DNA from: Streptomyces niveus
Lineage (GTDB): Bacteria > Actinomycetota > Actinomycetes > Streptomycetales > Streptomycetaceae
Reading direction: 5' to 3'
Assembly (NCBI RefSeq): GCF_002009175.1
Contig: NZ_CP018047.1
Span: 7,183,001-7,247,000 of the forward strand
Length of the DNA: 64,000 nucleotides
The notes under the pieces were generated by a model. It did no database searches and was not told the DNA's origin. It saw only the letters and a list, made by a program, of their open reading frames with translations. The translations under genes and the position numbers were made by a program. Each line of letters starts with the position of its first letter. The stretch's first letter is position 1. Shown piece after piece: positions 54,000 through 63,193 of the stretch.

Positions 54000-54980
54000 T
54001 CAGACATGGTCCGGGTCGCCGCCGTGGCCCGGATCGGGGTGCACGGGGTCGTGCTGTCCGGCTCGCGCGGACTCCAGTTGCGCGGCCAGCGACAGACCGA
54101 GGAAGAGCGAGACGCCCGCAAGGTTCGACCAGAGCAGCAGCGCGACGAACGCCGTCAGCGGCCCGTACACCGAGCCGAACGACCCGCTGAACCCGACATA
54201 GAGCGTGAGCAGCCACGTGGCGCCGACCCACAGCAGCAGATGTACGGCGGAGCCGAACGCCAGCCACGTATAGCCGGGCTGGTCACGGCGCGGGGCCCGG
54301 CGGAACAGGACGGCCGACGCCAGCCACGTCAGCAGGATGCCCACCGGAATCCGCAGGAGCCCCCACGCGTCCTGCGCCGACTCGCCCCACCCGAAGGTCT
54401 CGGCGAGGGCGCTGCCGACGGCCTTGCCGCCGACCAGGACGAGGAACCCGCCGATCAGCGGCAGCCCGGCGGTCACGACGAGGACGAGTGCGCGCGCGTA
54501 CTTGGCGAGGAACGGACGGTCCCGCTCCACCCCGTAGATACGGTTCGCGCCGCGCTCGATCTGCGCCATGGCCGACGCGAGATTCAGCGTCGCGAACGCG
54601 AGACCGAGCCAGACGGCCAGCTCACCACCCGGACCCGAACCGGCCCCCTCCTCGGTGCGGCCCAGCGAGGTGCGGATGAGCTCCGCGCTGGGGCCGGGTG
54701 CTATTCGGGTGAGCGTCAACTCGACGACCCGGCCCACACTCTCCGTATGCAGGGACGTCGCGACGCCGACCAGCGCGATGCTGAACGGCACCAGCGCCAG
54801 GACGAACTGGAAGGCCAGCGCCCTCGCGAAGCTGAATCCGTCCGCGTAACGGAACCGGAGGAACGCGTCGGTCAGCAGCTTGCGACCGCCGTAGGTGCGC
54901 AGCGCCGCCCACGCCTCGTCGCCCGACAGCTCTTCCCCGATCATGTCCCGGGTCTGCGGTACCCGCACCACCGTGCCCAT
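54000..54980 (-). CDS. YihY/BrkB-family membrane protein
   Basis: 326 residues from ATG 54980 (GGGGGC upstream). Six membrane helices of the YihY family: FARALAFQFVLALVPF, LPLIGGFLVLVGG, LRIPVGILLTWLASAV, LAFGSAVHLLLWV, FGSVYGPLTAFVALLLW. The last reads as the family signature (G-x-Y-G-x-L-x3-V-x2-L-L). Physiological role is unclear; often called ribonuclease BN in error. The His/Asp/Pro-rich C-terminus is cytoplasmic. Confidence 0.9.
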   Translation of the reverse strand: MGTVVRVPQTRDMIGEELSGDEAWAALRTYGGRKLLTDAFLRFRYADGFSFARALAFQFVLALVPFSIALVGVATSLHTESVGRVVELTLTRIAPGPSAELIRTSLGRTEEGAGSGPGGELAVWLGLAFATLNLASAMAQIERGANRIYGVERDRPFLAKYARALVLVVTAGLPLIGGFLVLVGGKAVGSALAETFGWGESAQDAWGLLRIPVGILLTWLASAVLFRRAPRRDQPGYTWLAFGSAVHLLLWVGATWLLTLYVGFSGSFGSVYGPLTAFVALLLWSNLAGVSLFLGLSLAAQLESARAGQHDPVHPDPGHGGDPDHV

Positions 54981-55112
54981 CGTGCCCCCGACTCCTGTTG
55001 ATCCACTGGCGACGGATTCTCCCAGGCGGGAGGATGTGAGAGGTTGCTCGGGGCCGGTGCGGGCCCCCGCAGAGGTGATCGAGGTAGAGGTAAGGCCGTG
55101 GAGGTAGGGGCT

Positions 55113-55541
55113 GTGCTGCATGTAGGGCGAGTGCTGAGGTTCGACGAGGTTCGCGGATACGGGTTCATCGTCCCCAGTGAGGGCGACGAGGACGTGTTCA
55201 TGCACGCCAACGATCTGGTGGACGAGAAGTACCAGTACAAGGCGGGCAGTGAGGTCGAGTACTTCCTTGAGATGGGGGACAAGGGCCCCAAGGCGTCACA
55301 GATCCGACTCGTGCACGCCCCCGCGCCGCAGGGGCAACGGGGCACGTCCGGCTCGGGACAGGGACAGGGACAGGTCGACCCGCACGGCGAGTACTCGGAC
55401 GTGCTGTCCCCGGCGGAGCTGCGGAACGAGCTGACCGAGGCGCTGCTCCAGGCCGACGGGACGCTGACCGGTGACCAGATCAAGCGGGTGCGTACGTCGG
55501 TGATCGAGCTGGCCCGCTCGCACGGCTGGCTCGAATCCTGA
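55113..55541 (+). CDS. Cold-shock-domain protein with C-terminal extension
   Basis: 142 residues. Cold-shock domain at the N-terminus (GRVLRFDEVRGYGFIVP, EDVFMHANDL), a Gln/Gly-rich linker, and a ~50-residue helical C-terminal part (LSPAELRNELTEALLQADG). GTG 55113 has GGAGGT 7 bases upstream; GTG 55098 is also possible. RNA/DNA-binding is expected. Length exceeds classical CspA (~67 residues), so it belongs to the extended actinobacterial type. Confidence 0.88.
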   Translation: MLHVGRVLRFDEVRGYGFIVPSEGDEDVFMHANDLVDEKYQYKAGSEVEYFLEMGDKGPKASQIRLVHAPAPQGQRGTSGSGQGQGQVDPHGEYSDVLSPAELRNELTEALLQADGTLTGDQIKRVRTSVIELARSHGWLES

Positions 55542-55546
55542 CAGCG

Positions 55547-55574
55547 GTGGTGGGCGGAGCTCCCCGCCCACCAC
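55547..55574. terminator. Bidirectional terminator hairpin
   Basis: GTGGTGGGCGG (55547-55557) pairs perfectly with CCGCCCACCAC (55564-55574) around a 6-base loop. It lies between the stop of the cold-shock gene and the stop of the convergent efeU gene, as expected for a shared terminator. No T-tract. Confidence 0.8.
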
Positions 55575-55587
55575 GCCCTGCGACGAC

Positions 55588-56469
55588 CTACGCGTTCGAG
55601 GCCGTCGGCGGAGTCGTGGGAGCGGGCCGCCCCGCCTTGTCCTGTCCCGCCGTCCCCTGCCCCGCCTTCCCCCGGCGCGGCGCGAGGAAGAAGATCATCG
55701 TCGGGATCAGATACAGCGCCCACACCGTCACCTGGACGACGGTCGGATCGGGCTGGAAGTTGAAGACGCCCTTCAGCAGGGTGCCGTACCAACTGTCCGG
55801 CGGGACGGTGCCGGTGATGTCGAACGCCTTGTCCTGGAGGCCGCCGACGAAGCGCGCCTCCTGAAGGTCGTGCACGCCGTACGCGAGGACACCCGCCGCC
55901 ACGATCACCAGCATCGAACCGGTCCAGGTGAAGAACTTCGCCAGGTTGATCCGCAGCGCGCCCCGGTAGAACAGCCAGCCGAGCACGATCGCGGTGGCGA
56001 TCCCCAGCAGTACGCCGACGAGCGGCCCCGACCTGCCCTCGCCGCCCGCCCGCACCGACGCCCAGACGAACAGCGCCGTCTCCAGCCCCTCGCGGCCCAC
56101 CGCCAGCAGCGCGGTGGCGACGAGCGCGCCCGTTCCCATTTGCAGCGCGGCGTCGAGCTTGCCGTGCAGATCGCTCTTGAGATGCCGCGCGGTACGCCGC
56201 ATCCAGAAGATCATCCAGGTCACCAGGCCCACGGAGATGATCGACAGCGACCCGCCGAGCAGTTCCTGCGCCTCGAACGTCAGCTCCTGGGAGCCGAATT
56301 CGAGCGCCGCGCCGAAGGCCAGCGAGACGGTGCACGCGATGCCGATGCCGAACCACACGGGCCGCAGCGCGTCGCGGCGGTCCGTCTTGACCAGATACGC
56401 CACGAGGATGCAGACGACCAGGCTGGCCTCCAGCCCCTCGCGCAGACCGATCAGATAGTTGCCGAACAT
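55588..56469 (-). CDS. efeU: EfeU ferrous iron permease (FTR1 family)
   Basis: 293 residues, seven helices. Both iron-binding REGLE motifs are present (LREGLEASLV and GREGLETALF). Start ATG 56469 lies 34 bases after the efeB stop. It moves iron handled by EfeO and EfeB through the membrane. The C-terminal tail is Gly/Gln/Lys-rich. Last gene of the efeO-efeB-efeU operon; the order U-last differs from the E. coli efeUOB order. Confidence 0.93.
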   Translation of the reverse strand: MFGNYLIGLREGLEASLVVCILVAYLVKTDRRDALRPVWFGIGIACTVSLAFGAALEFGSQELTFEAQELLGGSLSIISVGLVTWMIFWMRRTARHLKSDLHGKLDAALQMGTGALVATALLAVGREGLETALFVWASVRAGGEGRSGPLVGVLLGIATAIVLGWLFYRGALRINLAKFFTWTGSMLVIVAAGVLAYGVHDLQEARFVGGLQDKAFDITGTVPPDSWYGTLLKGVFNFQPDPTVVQVTVWALYLIPTMIFFLAPRRGKAGQGTAGQDKAGRPAPTTPPTASNA

Positions 56470-56503
56470 GCCGGCCGTCCTTCCGCCGATTTCACTGTGT
56501 GCG

Positions 56504-57844
56504 TCATGAGAACAGCTCCCGTCCCCACCAGTCGCCCTTGTCCTGGACGCCCGGCGGTACGGCGAAGACCGCCGAACCCACGTGCTGGATGTACTCGTTG
56601 AGCGCGTCCGCACGCGACAGGCTCCGCTGTACGGGGATGAACGCCTCCCGCACGTCGTGCTGGTAGGCGAGGAAGAACAGACCCGCGTCGAGGCGGCCGA
56701 GTCCGTCCGTACCGTCCGTGTACGAGTAACCGCGGCGCAGCATCTTGGCGCCGCCGTTGGAGTCGGGGTGCGCGAGGCGTACGTGGGACGTCGGCAGCAT
56801 CGACTTGAGGAACGGCTCGTCGTGCTCCTTGGCCTTGCCGACCGCCGCGCCCTCGCCCTTGTCCCGTCCGAAGACGTCCTCCTGCTCCTGGAGGGAGGTA
56901 CGGTCCCAGGACTCGATCCGCATGGCGATCCGGCGGGCCACGAGATACGAGCCGCCCGCCATCCAGGCGGGCCCCGCCTCGGGGGACACCCACACATGCC
57001 GGTCGAGCGCGGCGCCGTCGGTACCCGCGACGTTGCGGGTGCCGTCCTTGAAGCCGAAGAGATTGCGCGGAGTCTGCGCCTCGGGCGTGGTCGACGAGGT
57101 CTTCCCGAAGCCGAGCTGCGACCAGCGGATCGCGATCCGGCCGAAGCCGATGCGGGCGAGATTGCGGATCGCGTGCACCGCGACCTGCGGATCATCGGCG
57201 CAGGCCTGGACGCAGAGATCGCCGCCGCTGCGCGCCGGGTCCAGATTGTCACCGGGGAACTTCGGCAGGTCCACCAGGGCCTCGGGCCTGCGGCCCGCCA
57301 GGCCGAATCGGTCCCTGCCGCTCCTGCCGCCGCCGCTGTCCGCCGTGAACAGGGACGGCCCGAAGCCGATGGTCAGCGTGAGCCGGGACGGTTTGAGGCC
57401 GAGCGCCTCACCCGTGTCGTCCGGCGGGGCCTCCGGGAGCCCGCCGAACGCGCCCTCCCCGACCGGCCGCCCCTCGGTCATCAGCGCGGCGGCGGCGGTC
57501 CAGTCCTTGAGGAGCCGGATCAGCTCGGCCCGGTCCCGGGTCGTCACGTCGAAGGCCGCGAAGTGCAGCCGGTCGGGGACGGCGGTGGCGATGCCGGCCT
57601 GGTGCGCGCCGTGGAAGGGGACAGCCGCCCCGGCGGACCCGGCGGGCTCCGTCCCGTCCGTGCCGCGCAGTGCGACGGCGGCGCCACCGGCCGCGGCGGC
57701 GCCGAGCGCGAGCCCCGCACCGCCCCAGCCGATCACCGAACGGCGGGACGGCGCGCGGCTGTCGGCCGCCGTCTTCGCCTGGGCCGTCGTCGCCTCGGCC
57801 CCGAGGTCGCCGGCGGGGCCCTTGGAACAGTTCTCGTCTCTCAT
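56504..57844 (-). CDS. efeB: EfeB dye-decolorising heme peroxidase
   Basis: 446 residues. Tat signal SRRSVIGWGGAGLALGAAAA. DyP signatures: GFKDGTRN (catalytic Asp), LAHPDSN region with the proximal His, and LRRGYSY. It oxidises Fe(II) in the cell envelope or draws iron from heme, working with EfeO and EfeU. It starts 10 bases after the efeO stop. Confidence 0.93.
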   Translation of the reverse strand: MRDENCSKGPAGDLGAEATTAQAKTAADSRAPSRRSVIGWGGAGLALGAAAAGGAAVALRGTDGTEPAGSAGAAVPFHGAHQAGIATAVPDRLHFAAFDVTTRDRAELIRLLKDWTAAAALMTEGRPVGEGAFGGLPEAPPDDTGEALGLKPSRLTLTIGFGPSLFTADSGGGRSGRDRFGLAGRRPEALVDLPKFPGDNLDPARSGGDLCVQACADDPQVAVHAIRNLARIGFGRIAIRWSQLGFGKTSSTTPEAQTPRNLFGFKDGTRNVAGTDGAALDRHVWVSPEAGPAWMAGGSYLVARRIAMRIESWDRTSLQEQEDVFGRDKGEGAAVGKAKEHDEPFLKSMLPTSHVRLAHPDSNGGAKMLRRGYSYTDGTDGLGRLDAGLFFLAYQHDVREAFIPVQRSLSRADALNEYIQHVGSAVFAVPPGVQDKGDWWGRELFS

Positions 57845-57854
57845 GGCGGTCCGG

Positions 57855-59003
57855 CTACTTCACTACCGCGGCGGCGAGCTTCGACAGCGGCTCGGCGAGC
57901 GCGTTCACCGCGTCCGAGAGCTCCTTGCGCTCCGGCTCGCCGACCTTGTCGTACGACGTGAACACGTAACTCGTCTTGTCCGCACGGTACTTGTCGAGCA
58001 GCGTGTTCAACGCTGCGAACTGGGTGTCCAGTTCGGCGGTCAGCTCCGCGTCGTTCTTCGACGCGACCGGCTTCAGCAGGGTGTACGACTTCTCGGCGCC
58101 CTCGACGTTGGCCTTGAAGTCGACCAGGTCGGTGTGGCTGTACCGCTCCTCCTCGCCGGTGACCTTGCCGGCGGCGACCTCGTCGAGCAGTTCCTTCGCA
58201 CCGTTCGCCATCGACGTCGGCGTTATCTCCGCCGTACCGACCTTCTTCTGCCAGACGGTCAGGTCACTGATCAGCAGATCGGCGAGTTCCTTGTCGCGCG
58301 GAGTGATCTTCTTGTCCTGCCACAGCGCCTTCTCCAGGCGGTGCCAGCCGGTCCAGTCCTTCTCCAGGTCCTGGCCCTCTTCGAGACCGTCCTCGCGCAG
58401 GTCGACCTTGGGGTCGATGTCACCGAAGGACTCCGCCACCGGCTCGGTGCGCTCCCAGCCGATACGGGAGTCGGCGTACGCCTTCTTCGCGGCCTCGATG
58501 TCACCGGACTTCACGGCCTCGGCGAAGACCTTCGCCTTGGGCAGCGTCTCCTCGGCCTGCTCCAGCGTGTACTGGCGGTAGGCGGCGACCGCGGCGTCCA
58601 GCTTGGGGTCGCGCTTCGCGGTCTTCCCGCCGCCGGTGGCCTTGACCTGCTGCCGGATGCCCTTGCCCTTCATGCCCGGCTTGCAGGCGATCTCGTAGTC
58701 ACCGGCCTTGATCTCGGCGGTGATGTTCGCCTTGGTGCCCGCGCCGATGTTCTCGCGTTCGGTGACGATGCGGTCGTCGGGGAACAGGACGTACACCTCG
58801 GTCACCTTGGAGCCCTTGTTCTCCACGGCCAGCTGGAGGTGACCGGCGGGGAACTCCTTCTTCGACACCTCGCAGGAGGTGTCGGTGGCCGTGACCCGTA
58901 TCGCCCCGTCGCCTCCGGCGTCGCTCTTCTCGGCGCACGCGGTGACCGCGGTCAGGGCTGCCACCGTCGCGAGGGTGGTGAGGGAGAGACGGAGGGGGCG
59001 CAT
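57855..59003 (-). CDS. efeO: EfeO iron-uptake lipoprotein
   Basis: 382 residues. Lipobox LTAVTAC anchors it. An N-terminal cupredoxin-like domain (~35-125, including CEVSKKEFPAGHL and CKPG) is followed by the M75 peptidase-like domain with the HxxE-type motif in GWHRLEKALW. First gene of the operon; an iron box-like site lies 56 bases upstream. Confidence 0.93.
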   Translation of the reverse strand: MRPLRLSLTTLATVAALTAVTACAEKSDAGGDGAIRVTATDTSCEVSKKEFPAGHLQLAVENKGSKVTEVYVLFPDDRIVTERENIGAGTKANITAEIKAGDYEIACKPGMKGKGIRQQVKATGGGKTAKRDPKLDAAVAAYRQYTLEQAEETLPKAKVFAEAVKSGDIEAAKKAYADSRIGWERTEPVAESFGDIDPKVDLREDGLEEGQDLEKDWTGWHRLEKALWQDKKITPRDKELADLLISDLTVWQKKVGTAEITPTSMANGAKELLDEVAAGKVTGEEERYSHTDLVDFKANVEGAEKSYTLLKPVASKNDAELTAELDTQFAALNTLLDKYRADKTSYVFTSYDKVGEPERKELSDAVNALAEPLSKLAAAVVK

Positions 59004-59058
59004 GCGGGCTCCAGCGGCTGAGGACTGTGTTCGTCGTGGCCCCGGATGTGAGGCGAGC

Positions 59059-59077
59059 CTAAGTTAGCTGAGCCTTA
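59059..59077 (-). promoter_or_regulatory. Candidate DmdR/IdeR iron box upstream of efeO
   Basis: A 19-base imperfect dyad (CTAAGTTAGCTGAGCCTTA on the plus strand) matches the actinobacterial iron-box consensus TTAGGTTAGGCTAACCTAA at 12 positions. It lies in an AT-richer stretch 56 bases upstream of the efeO start, overlapping the likely promoter. Repression when iron is abundant is expected; inferred. Confidence 0.55.
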
Positions 59078-59214
59078 CTCATTACAAAACTGAGTAAATC
59101 GCAAGATACTGGAGTCAATGGGTGGCTTGCCTTTGCCCATCCTTTTGAATGGCCTCACTCCTGTCCGCCCGGCGCCCCGGTCGGCGCCCCCATCAGCGAG
59201 AGGCCGAACCACGC

Positions 59215-59634
59215 ATGCAGCTGACCATCCGCAATCAGATCGCCGGCACCGTCACCGCCGTCACCCCCGACGAGGTCATGGCGACGGTCGGGGTCCATCT
59301 GCCGGGCGGGCAGGACATCACCGCCGCCGTCACCCTGGAGGGCGTGCACGAACTCGGCATCGAGGTGGGCACCGCGGTACACGTGCTGGCCAAGGCGACC
59401 GAGGTGTCCCTGGCCACCGGACCGGTCGAGGGGCTGAGCATCCGCAACCGCCTCGCGGGCACGCTCACCGAGATCGTTCTCGGCGCCGCCCTGGCGATCG
59501 TCAAGGTGGCCGTGGGCGGCGCCGAACTGACCGCGGTGGTCACCAAGGAGGCCGTGGAGGAGCTGGGGCTCACCCCCGGAACCGGCGTCACCGTCCTGAT
59601 CAACTCGACGGAGATCGCCCTCGCCACCGGGTGA
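59215..59634 (+). CDS. Molybdate-binding (TOBE/Mop) protein
   Basis: 139 residues with two tandem Mop/TOBE units. The first starts LTIRNQIAGTVTAV, the second LSIRNRLAGTLTEI, each ending in VxVLxxxTEVxLATG. This is a molbindin-like cytoplasmic protein that stores or buffers molybdate or tungstate. ATG with GAGAGG upstream. No molybdate transporter is adjacent. Confidence 0.9.
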   Translation: MQLTIRNQIAGTVTAVTPDEVMATVGVHLPGGQDITAAVTLEGVHELGIEVGTAVHVLAKATEVSLATGPVEGLSIRNRLAGTLTEIVLGAALAIVKVAVGGAELTAVVTKEAVEELGLTPGTGVTVLINSTEIALATG

Positions 59635-59764
59635 GCCGCTGGCTGGCCGAATCCCCCTCGTCCGGGGCCGCCCGGGACCCCGTCCGCTTCTGCGATGAGT
59701 TTCGGGCGGTGCGACAGTCAGAAGGGGGAGAGGCAGAAGAAGCCGCCGACACCGGGAGACAGCG

Positions 59765-60241
59765 ATGCCGAAGACCACACCCAATCTCTGGTTCGACACG
59801 CAGGCCGAGGAGGCCGCCGAGTACTACGTCGGGATCTTCCCGAACTCCAGGATCACGGCCATCACCCACTACGGCGAGGCCGGACCGGGGAAGGCCGGCA
59901 CGGTGCTGACCGTGGAGTACGAGCTCGACGGCCAGACCTACGTCGGAATCAACGGCGGCCCGCAGTTCACCTTCGACGAGGCCATCTCGTTCATGATCGA
60001 GTGCGCCGACCAGGACGAGATCGACTACTACTGGACGAAGCTGACCGAGGGCGGCGAGGAAGGCCCCTGCGGCTGGCTGAAGGACAAGTACGGGCTGTCC
60101 TGGCAGGTCGCGCCGACCGGGATGGCCGAGCTGCTGAACGGACCGGACCCGGAGCGGGGGCAGCGGGCGATGAAGGCCATGTTCGGCATGAAGAAGATCG
60201 ACATCGCCGGACTGATGGCCGCCGCCGACGGAACCGGCTGA
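59765..60241 (+). CDS. VOC-superfamily PhnB-like protein
   Basis: 158 residues. PhnB/glyoxalase-like pattern: TPNLWFDTQAEEAAEYYVGIF, FTFDEAISFMIECADQDEID, GPCGWLKDKYGLSWQV. Members bind metals or small ligands; the specific reaction is unknown. It stops 51 bases before the ArsR start. Confidence 0.88.
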   Translation: MPKTTPNLWFDTQAEEAAEYYVGIFPNSRITAITHYGEAGPGKAGTVLTVEYELDGQTYVGINGGPQFTFDEAISFMIECADQDEIDYYWTKLTEGGEEGPCGWLKDKYGLSWQVAPTGMAELLNGPDPERGQRAMKAMFGMKKIDIAGLMAAADGTG

Positions 60242-60256
60242 TACTTAAGCGATCCC

Positions 60257-60285
60257 TTGACTGTTCGCGCCTCGGCCTTCATAGT
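60257..60285 (+). promoter_or_regulatory. Promoter of the ArsR operon, predicted leaderless transcript
   Basis: TTGACT at 60257-60262 and CATAGT at 60280-60285 with a 17-base spacer, a good sigma-70-type pair. The expected transcription start falls at about 60291-60293, directly at the ATG of the ArsR gene, so the mRNA should have no leader; no ribosome site is present. Confidence 0.65.
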
Positions 60286-60292
60286 TAAGTAC

Positions 60293-60690
<398 letters not shown>

Positions 60691-60694
<4 letters not shown>

Positions 60695-61170
60695 CCGACC
60701 GACCCGTGACGGACCACACCGTCACCCACGCCACGTTCACCATCGAACGCGCCTATGCCGCGCCGCCCGCCCGCGTGTTCGCCGCCTGGTCCGACCCCGC
60801 GGCGAAAGCCGGTTGGTTCGCGGGCCCGGAGCCCGATCACGAGCTGGACTTCCGGGTCGGCGGCCGGGAGACCAACCGGGGCAGGCACCCGGACGGCACC
60901 CTCATGACGTTCGCGTCCGTCTACCACGACATCGTCGCGGACCAGCGGGTCGTGTACGCCTCCACCCTGCACGCGGGGGAGACCCTGGCGACCGCCTCGC
61001 TGACCACCGTGGAGTTCGAGCCCGACGGCGACGGCACCCGGCTGGTCCTCACCGAACAGGGCAGCTTCCTGGACGACCACGAGAAGCCCGAGTGGCGCGA
61101 ACAGGGCACCGGCGACTGGCTCGGCGCGCTGGGCGCCTATCTGAGCCGTACGGACGCGCCGGTGCGATGA
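60691..61170 (+). CDS. SRPBCC (AHSA1/START-like) protein
   Basis: 159 residues. AHSA1-like opening FTIERAYAAPPARVFAAWSDP and WFAGPEPDHELDFRVGG, with the C-terminal GWxE-like region DWLGALGAYL. A hydrophobic-ligand-binding fold; ligand unknown. Overlaps the ArsR gene (ATGA), so it is co-regulated by it. Confidence 0.92.
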
Positions 61171-61233
61171 CCCGTTCGCCGTCGGTCGCCGGGCGGCCGG
61201 CGGCGCGAGGGGCCGGCTCCCGGACCGGCGCGG

Positions 61234-61941
61234 CTACCGGGATTCCCACCCGGTCCCGCTCAGCCAGGCCTCGGCCGCCCGCGCCGTGAACTCGCCCTGC
61301 CCACGCGCGAACAGCAGCTCCGCCCCCAGGAACGCCGGATCGTCGGCGGTGCCCGGCACATACGGCACGGCGACGCACCGCATGCCCGCCGCGCGCGCCG
61401 CCACCACGCCCGGCGGCGCGTCCTCCAGCACCACGCAGTCGGCCGGGTCCGCGCCGAGGCGCCGCGCGGCCTCCAGGAACACATCGGGTGCGGGCTTGCC
61501 GTGCGGGACCTCCTCGGCCGAGACGGTGAGAGTGAAGTAGGCGTCCAGCCCGGTGCCGTCCAGCACGGCCTCGATGGCGGCGCGGGACGAGCCGGACGCG
61601 ACGGCCATGGGCACCCCTCGCGCGTACAGCCGCTCCACGAACTTCCGCATCTCCGGAAAGACCTCGGTGGAGGCGCGCGCCAGCTCCAGATACAGACTGT
61701 TCTTGGCGATCAGCAGCTCGTCGACCGGCGCGCCGATCCCGTACTCCGCGCGCAGCGCCTCCAGCGTCTCCCGGGTGCTGATGCCGATGTACCGGGTGTG
61801 GTGCTCCCAGCTGAAGTCGGGCACCCCGTGCCGGGCGAGCAGCCGCCGTCCGGCCTCGTAGTAGTTCGGCTCGCTGTCCACGAGGGTGCCGTCGAGATCG
61901 AAGATGACGCCGGGAACGGAGTGGGTACGCGCGGTGCTCAT
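61234..61941 (-). CDS. HAD-superfamily phosphatase (beta-phosphoglucomutase-like)
   Basis: 235 residues. HAD motifs: DLDGTLVDSEP (nucleophile Asp), VASGSS (motif II Ser), KPAPDVFLEAA (Lys) and VLEDAPPGVVAARAAGM (acidic pair). Cap domain between motifs I and II as in subfamily IA. Substrate is a sugar phosphate or similar; not identifiable. Divergent from an ABM-domain gene. Confidence 0.93.
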   Translation of the reverse strand: MSTARTHSVPGVIFDLDGTLVDSEPNYYEAGRRLLARHGVPDFSWEHHTRYIGISTRETLEALRAEYGIGAPVDELLIAKNSLYLELARASTEVFPEMRKFVERLYARGVPMAVASGSSRAAIEAVLDGTGLDAYFTLTVSAEEVPHGKPAPDVFLEAARRLGADPADCVVLEDAPPGVVAARAAGMRCVAVPYVPGTADDPAFLGAELLFARGQGEFTARAAEAWLSGTGWESR

Positions 61942-62098
61942 GCCCCCAGCATGCCAACCCCCGCCAACCACCGCGCCGGGGCGGCCGGCTGGACGTGGCG
62001 CGCCGCCCCGCCGTAGGCGGCCGGGTCCGTGCGCGGGAGAATACGAGCGGTCCAGGCACCGCTCGTGCGAGATCCCCGGATACCACGGAGGCCCCGAG

Positions 62099-62392
62099 AT
62101 GCTGATCGTCGCCGGCAAGGGATACGTCGAACCGGAGAGCCGTGAGGCGTTCCTCGCGGGCTTCGAGGCGGCCCAGTCGCGGGCGCGGGCCGAACCCGGC
62201 TGTCTCGACTACGTGGTGGCCGCCGACCCCGTCGAGCCCGGACGTGTGAACGTGTACGAACGGTGGGAGTCACCGGAGCACCTGGCGGCTCATCTGGCCA
62301 GGACGGCACGGGAGTCACAGCCGTCCCCGGTCGTGCTCAGCATGGAGATCAGGCAGTACGAGATCGGCGCCCCGGGCCCGCTCTCACCTTGA
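62099..62392 (+). CDS. ABM-domain (quinol monooxygenase-like) protein
   Basis: 97 residues, ATG with GGAGG upstream. Dimeric alpha/beta-barrel signature: FLAGFEAAQSRARAEPGCLDY, VNVYERWESPEHLAAHL. Members include small quinol monooxygenases such as YgiN and polyketide-tailoring oxygenases. The end overlaps the TetR gene by 9 bases. Substrate unknown. Confidence 0.9.
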   Translation: MLIVAGKGYVEPESREAFLAGFEAAQSRARAEPGCLDYVVAADPVEPGRVNVYERWESPEHLAAHLARTARESQPSPVVLSMEIRQYEIGAPGPLSP

Positions 62393-63064
62393 CGCGCGTG
62401 CCAGCAGCCCCGAGAGCACGACCTCCAGGACCTGCCGCAGCGTCGCCGTGAATTCGATCCGCAGTGCCGCGAGTGACGGGTCCGCCTCGTAGGCCGCGAT
62501 CATCGCCGCCGACGGCTGGGTGTGCGTCCATATCGAGCCCGTCGTCATGACGCACAGAGCGGCGAACCGCAGCGCGTCCTCCTCGCCGAGTTCGGGCACG
62601 CGGGCGCGCACCGAGCCGGCCAGCGCGCCGACGTTCGCGATCGCGGCGCGTTTGTACTCGGCCGCGACGGCCGGCGACACATTGCGCTCCAGGACCGCCG
62701 CCTGGGAGCTGGTCAGGTCGCACAGGACCGGGCGGTCCGCCAGTGAACCGGCGACCACGGCCGCCACCCGGTCGCCGCGTTCCGGCAGCGGGGCGCCGGG
62801 GTCCACGCCCGAGGCGAGCGCGCCCTCCAGCTGCTCCAGCCACTCCCGGCACGCCACGTCGAGCAGTTCGAGGAGTACGGCCTCACGCGACTCGAAGTAG
62901 CGCAGGACGTTCGACTTCGCCAGCCCGACCCGTCGGCTCAGCTCGTTGAGGGTCACCTGGGCCACCGGCATCTCGGTCAGCATCGAGGCCGTGGTGTCGA
63001 GGATCGCCTGTCGGCGCTGGGAGCGCTGCTCCTCATTGCGTGCGCGCTGGAAGGTGTGTGCCAT
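62384..63064 (-). CDS. TetR-family repressor
   Basis: 226 residues. N-terminal helix-turn-helix: [44 protein letters not shown]. The ligand domain is all-helical and diverged. Divergent from an SDR gene; three repeated operator boxes lie between them, so it very probably represses itself and the SDR. Confidence 0.93.
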   Translation of the reverse strand: MAHTFQRARNEEQRSQRRQAILDTTASMLTEMPVAQVTLNELSRRVGLAKSNVLRYFESREAVLLELLDVACREWLEQLEGALASGVDPGAPLPERGDRVAAVVAGSLADRPVLCDLTSSQAAVLERNVSPAVAAEYKRAAIANVGALAGSVRARVPELGEEDALRFAALCVMTTGSIWTHTQPSAAMIAAYEADPSLAALRIEFTATLRQVLEVVLSGLLARASR

Positions 63065-63076
63065 GGCACGAGTCTA

Positions 63077-63145
63077 CAGACCTGCGGTCTGTTGTTATCG
63101 GACCGGCGGTCTGCTAGCTTCGGAAGTGCAAGAGACCGACGGTCT
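63077..63145. promoter_or_regulatory. Three TetR operator boxes
   Basis: Three copies of the dyad GACC-N3-GGTC with flanks: AGACCTGCGGTCT (63078-63090), GGACCGGCGGTCT (63100-63112) and AGACCGACGGTCT (63133-63145). Centre distances are 22 and 33 bases, about two and three helical turns, so all face the same side of DNA. The middle box lies in the spacer of the SDR promoter. Confidence 0.82.
63092..63120 (+). promoter_or_regulatory. Promoter of the SDR gene
   Basis: TTGTTA at 63092-63097 and TAGCTT at 63115-63120 with a 17-base spacer. The second TetR box fills the spacer and the third lies near +20, a layout expected to block polymerase. Confidence 0.6.
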
Positions 63146-63193
63146 TCTACCGTCGCCGTCCACTGTTTCCGCATGTCACCCGGAGGAGTCACC

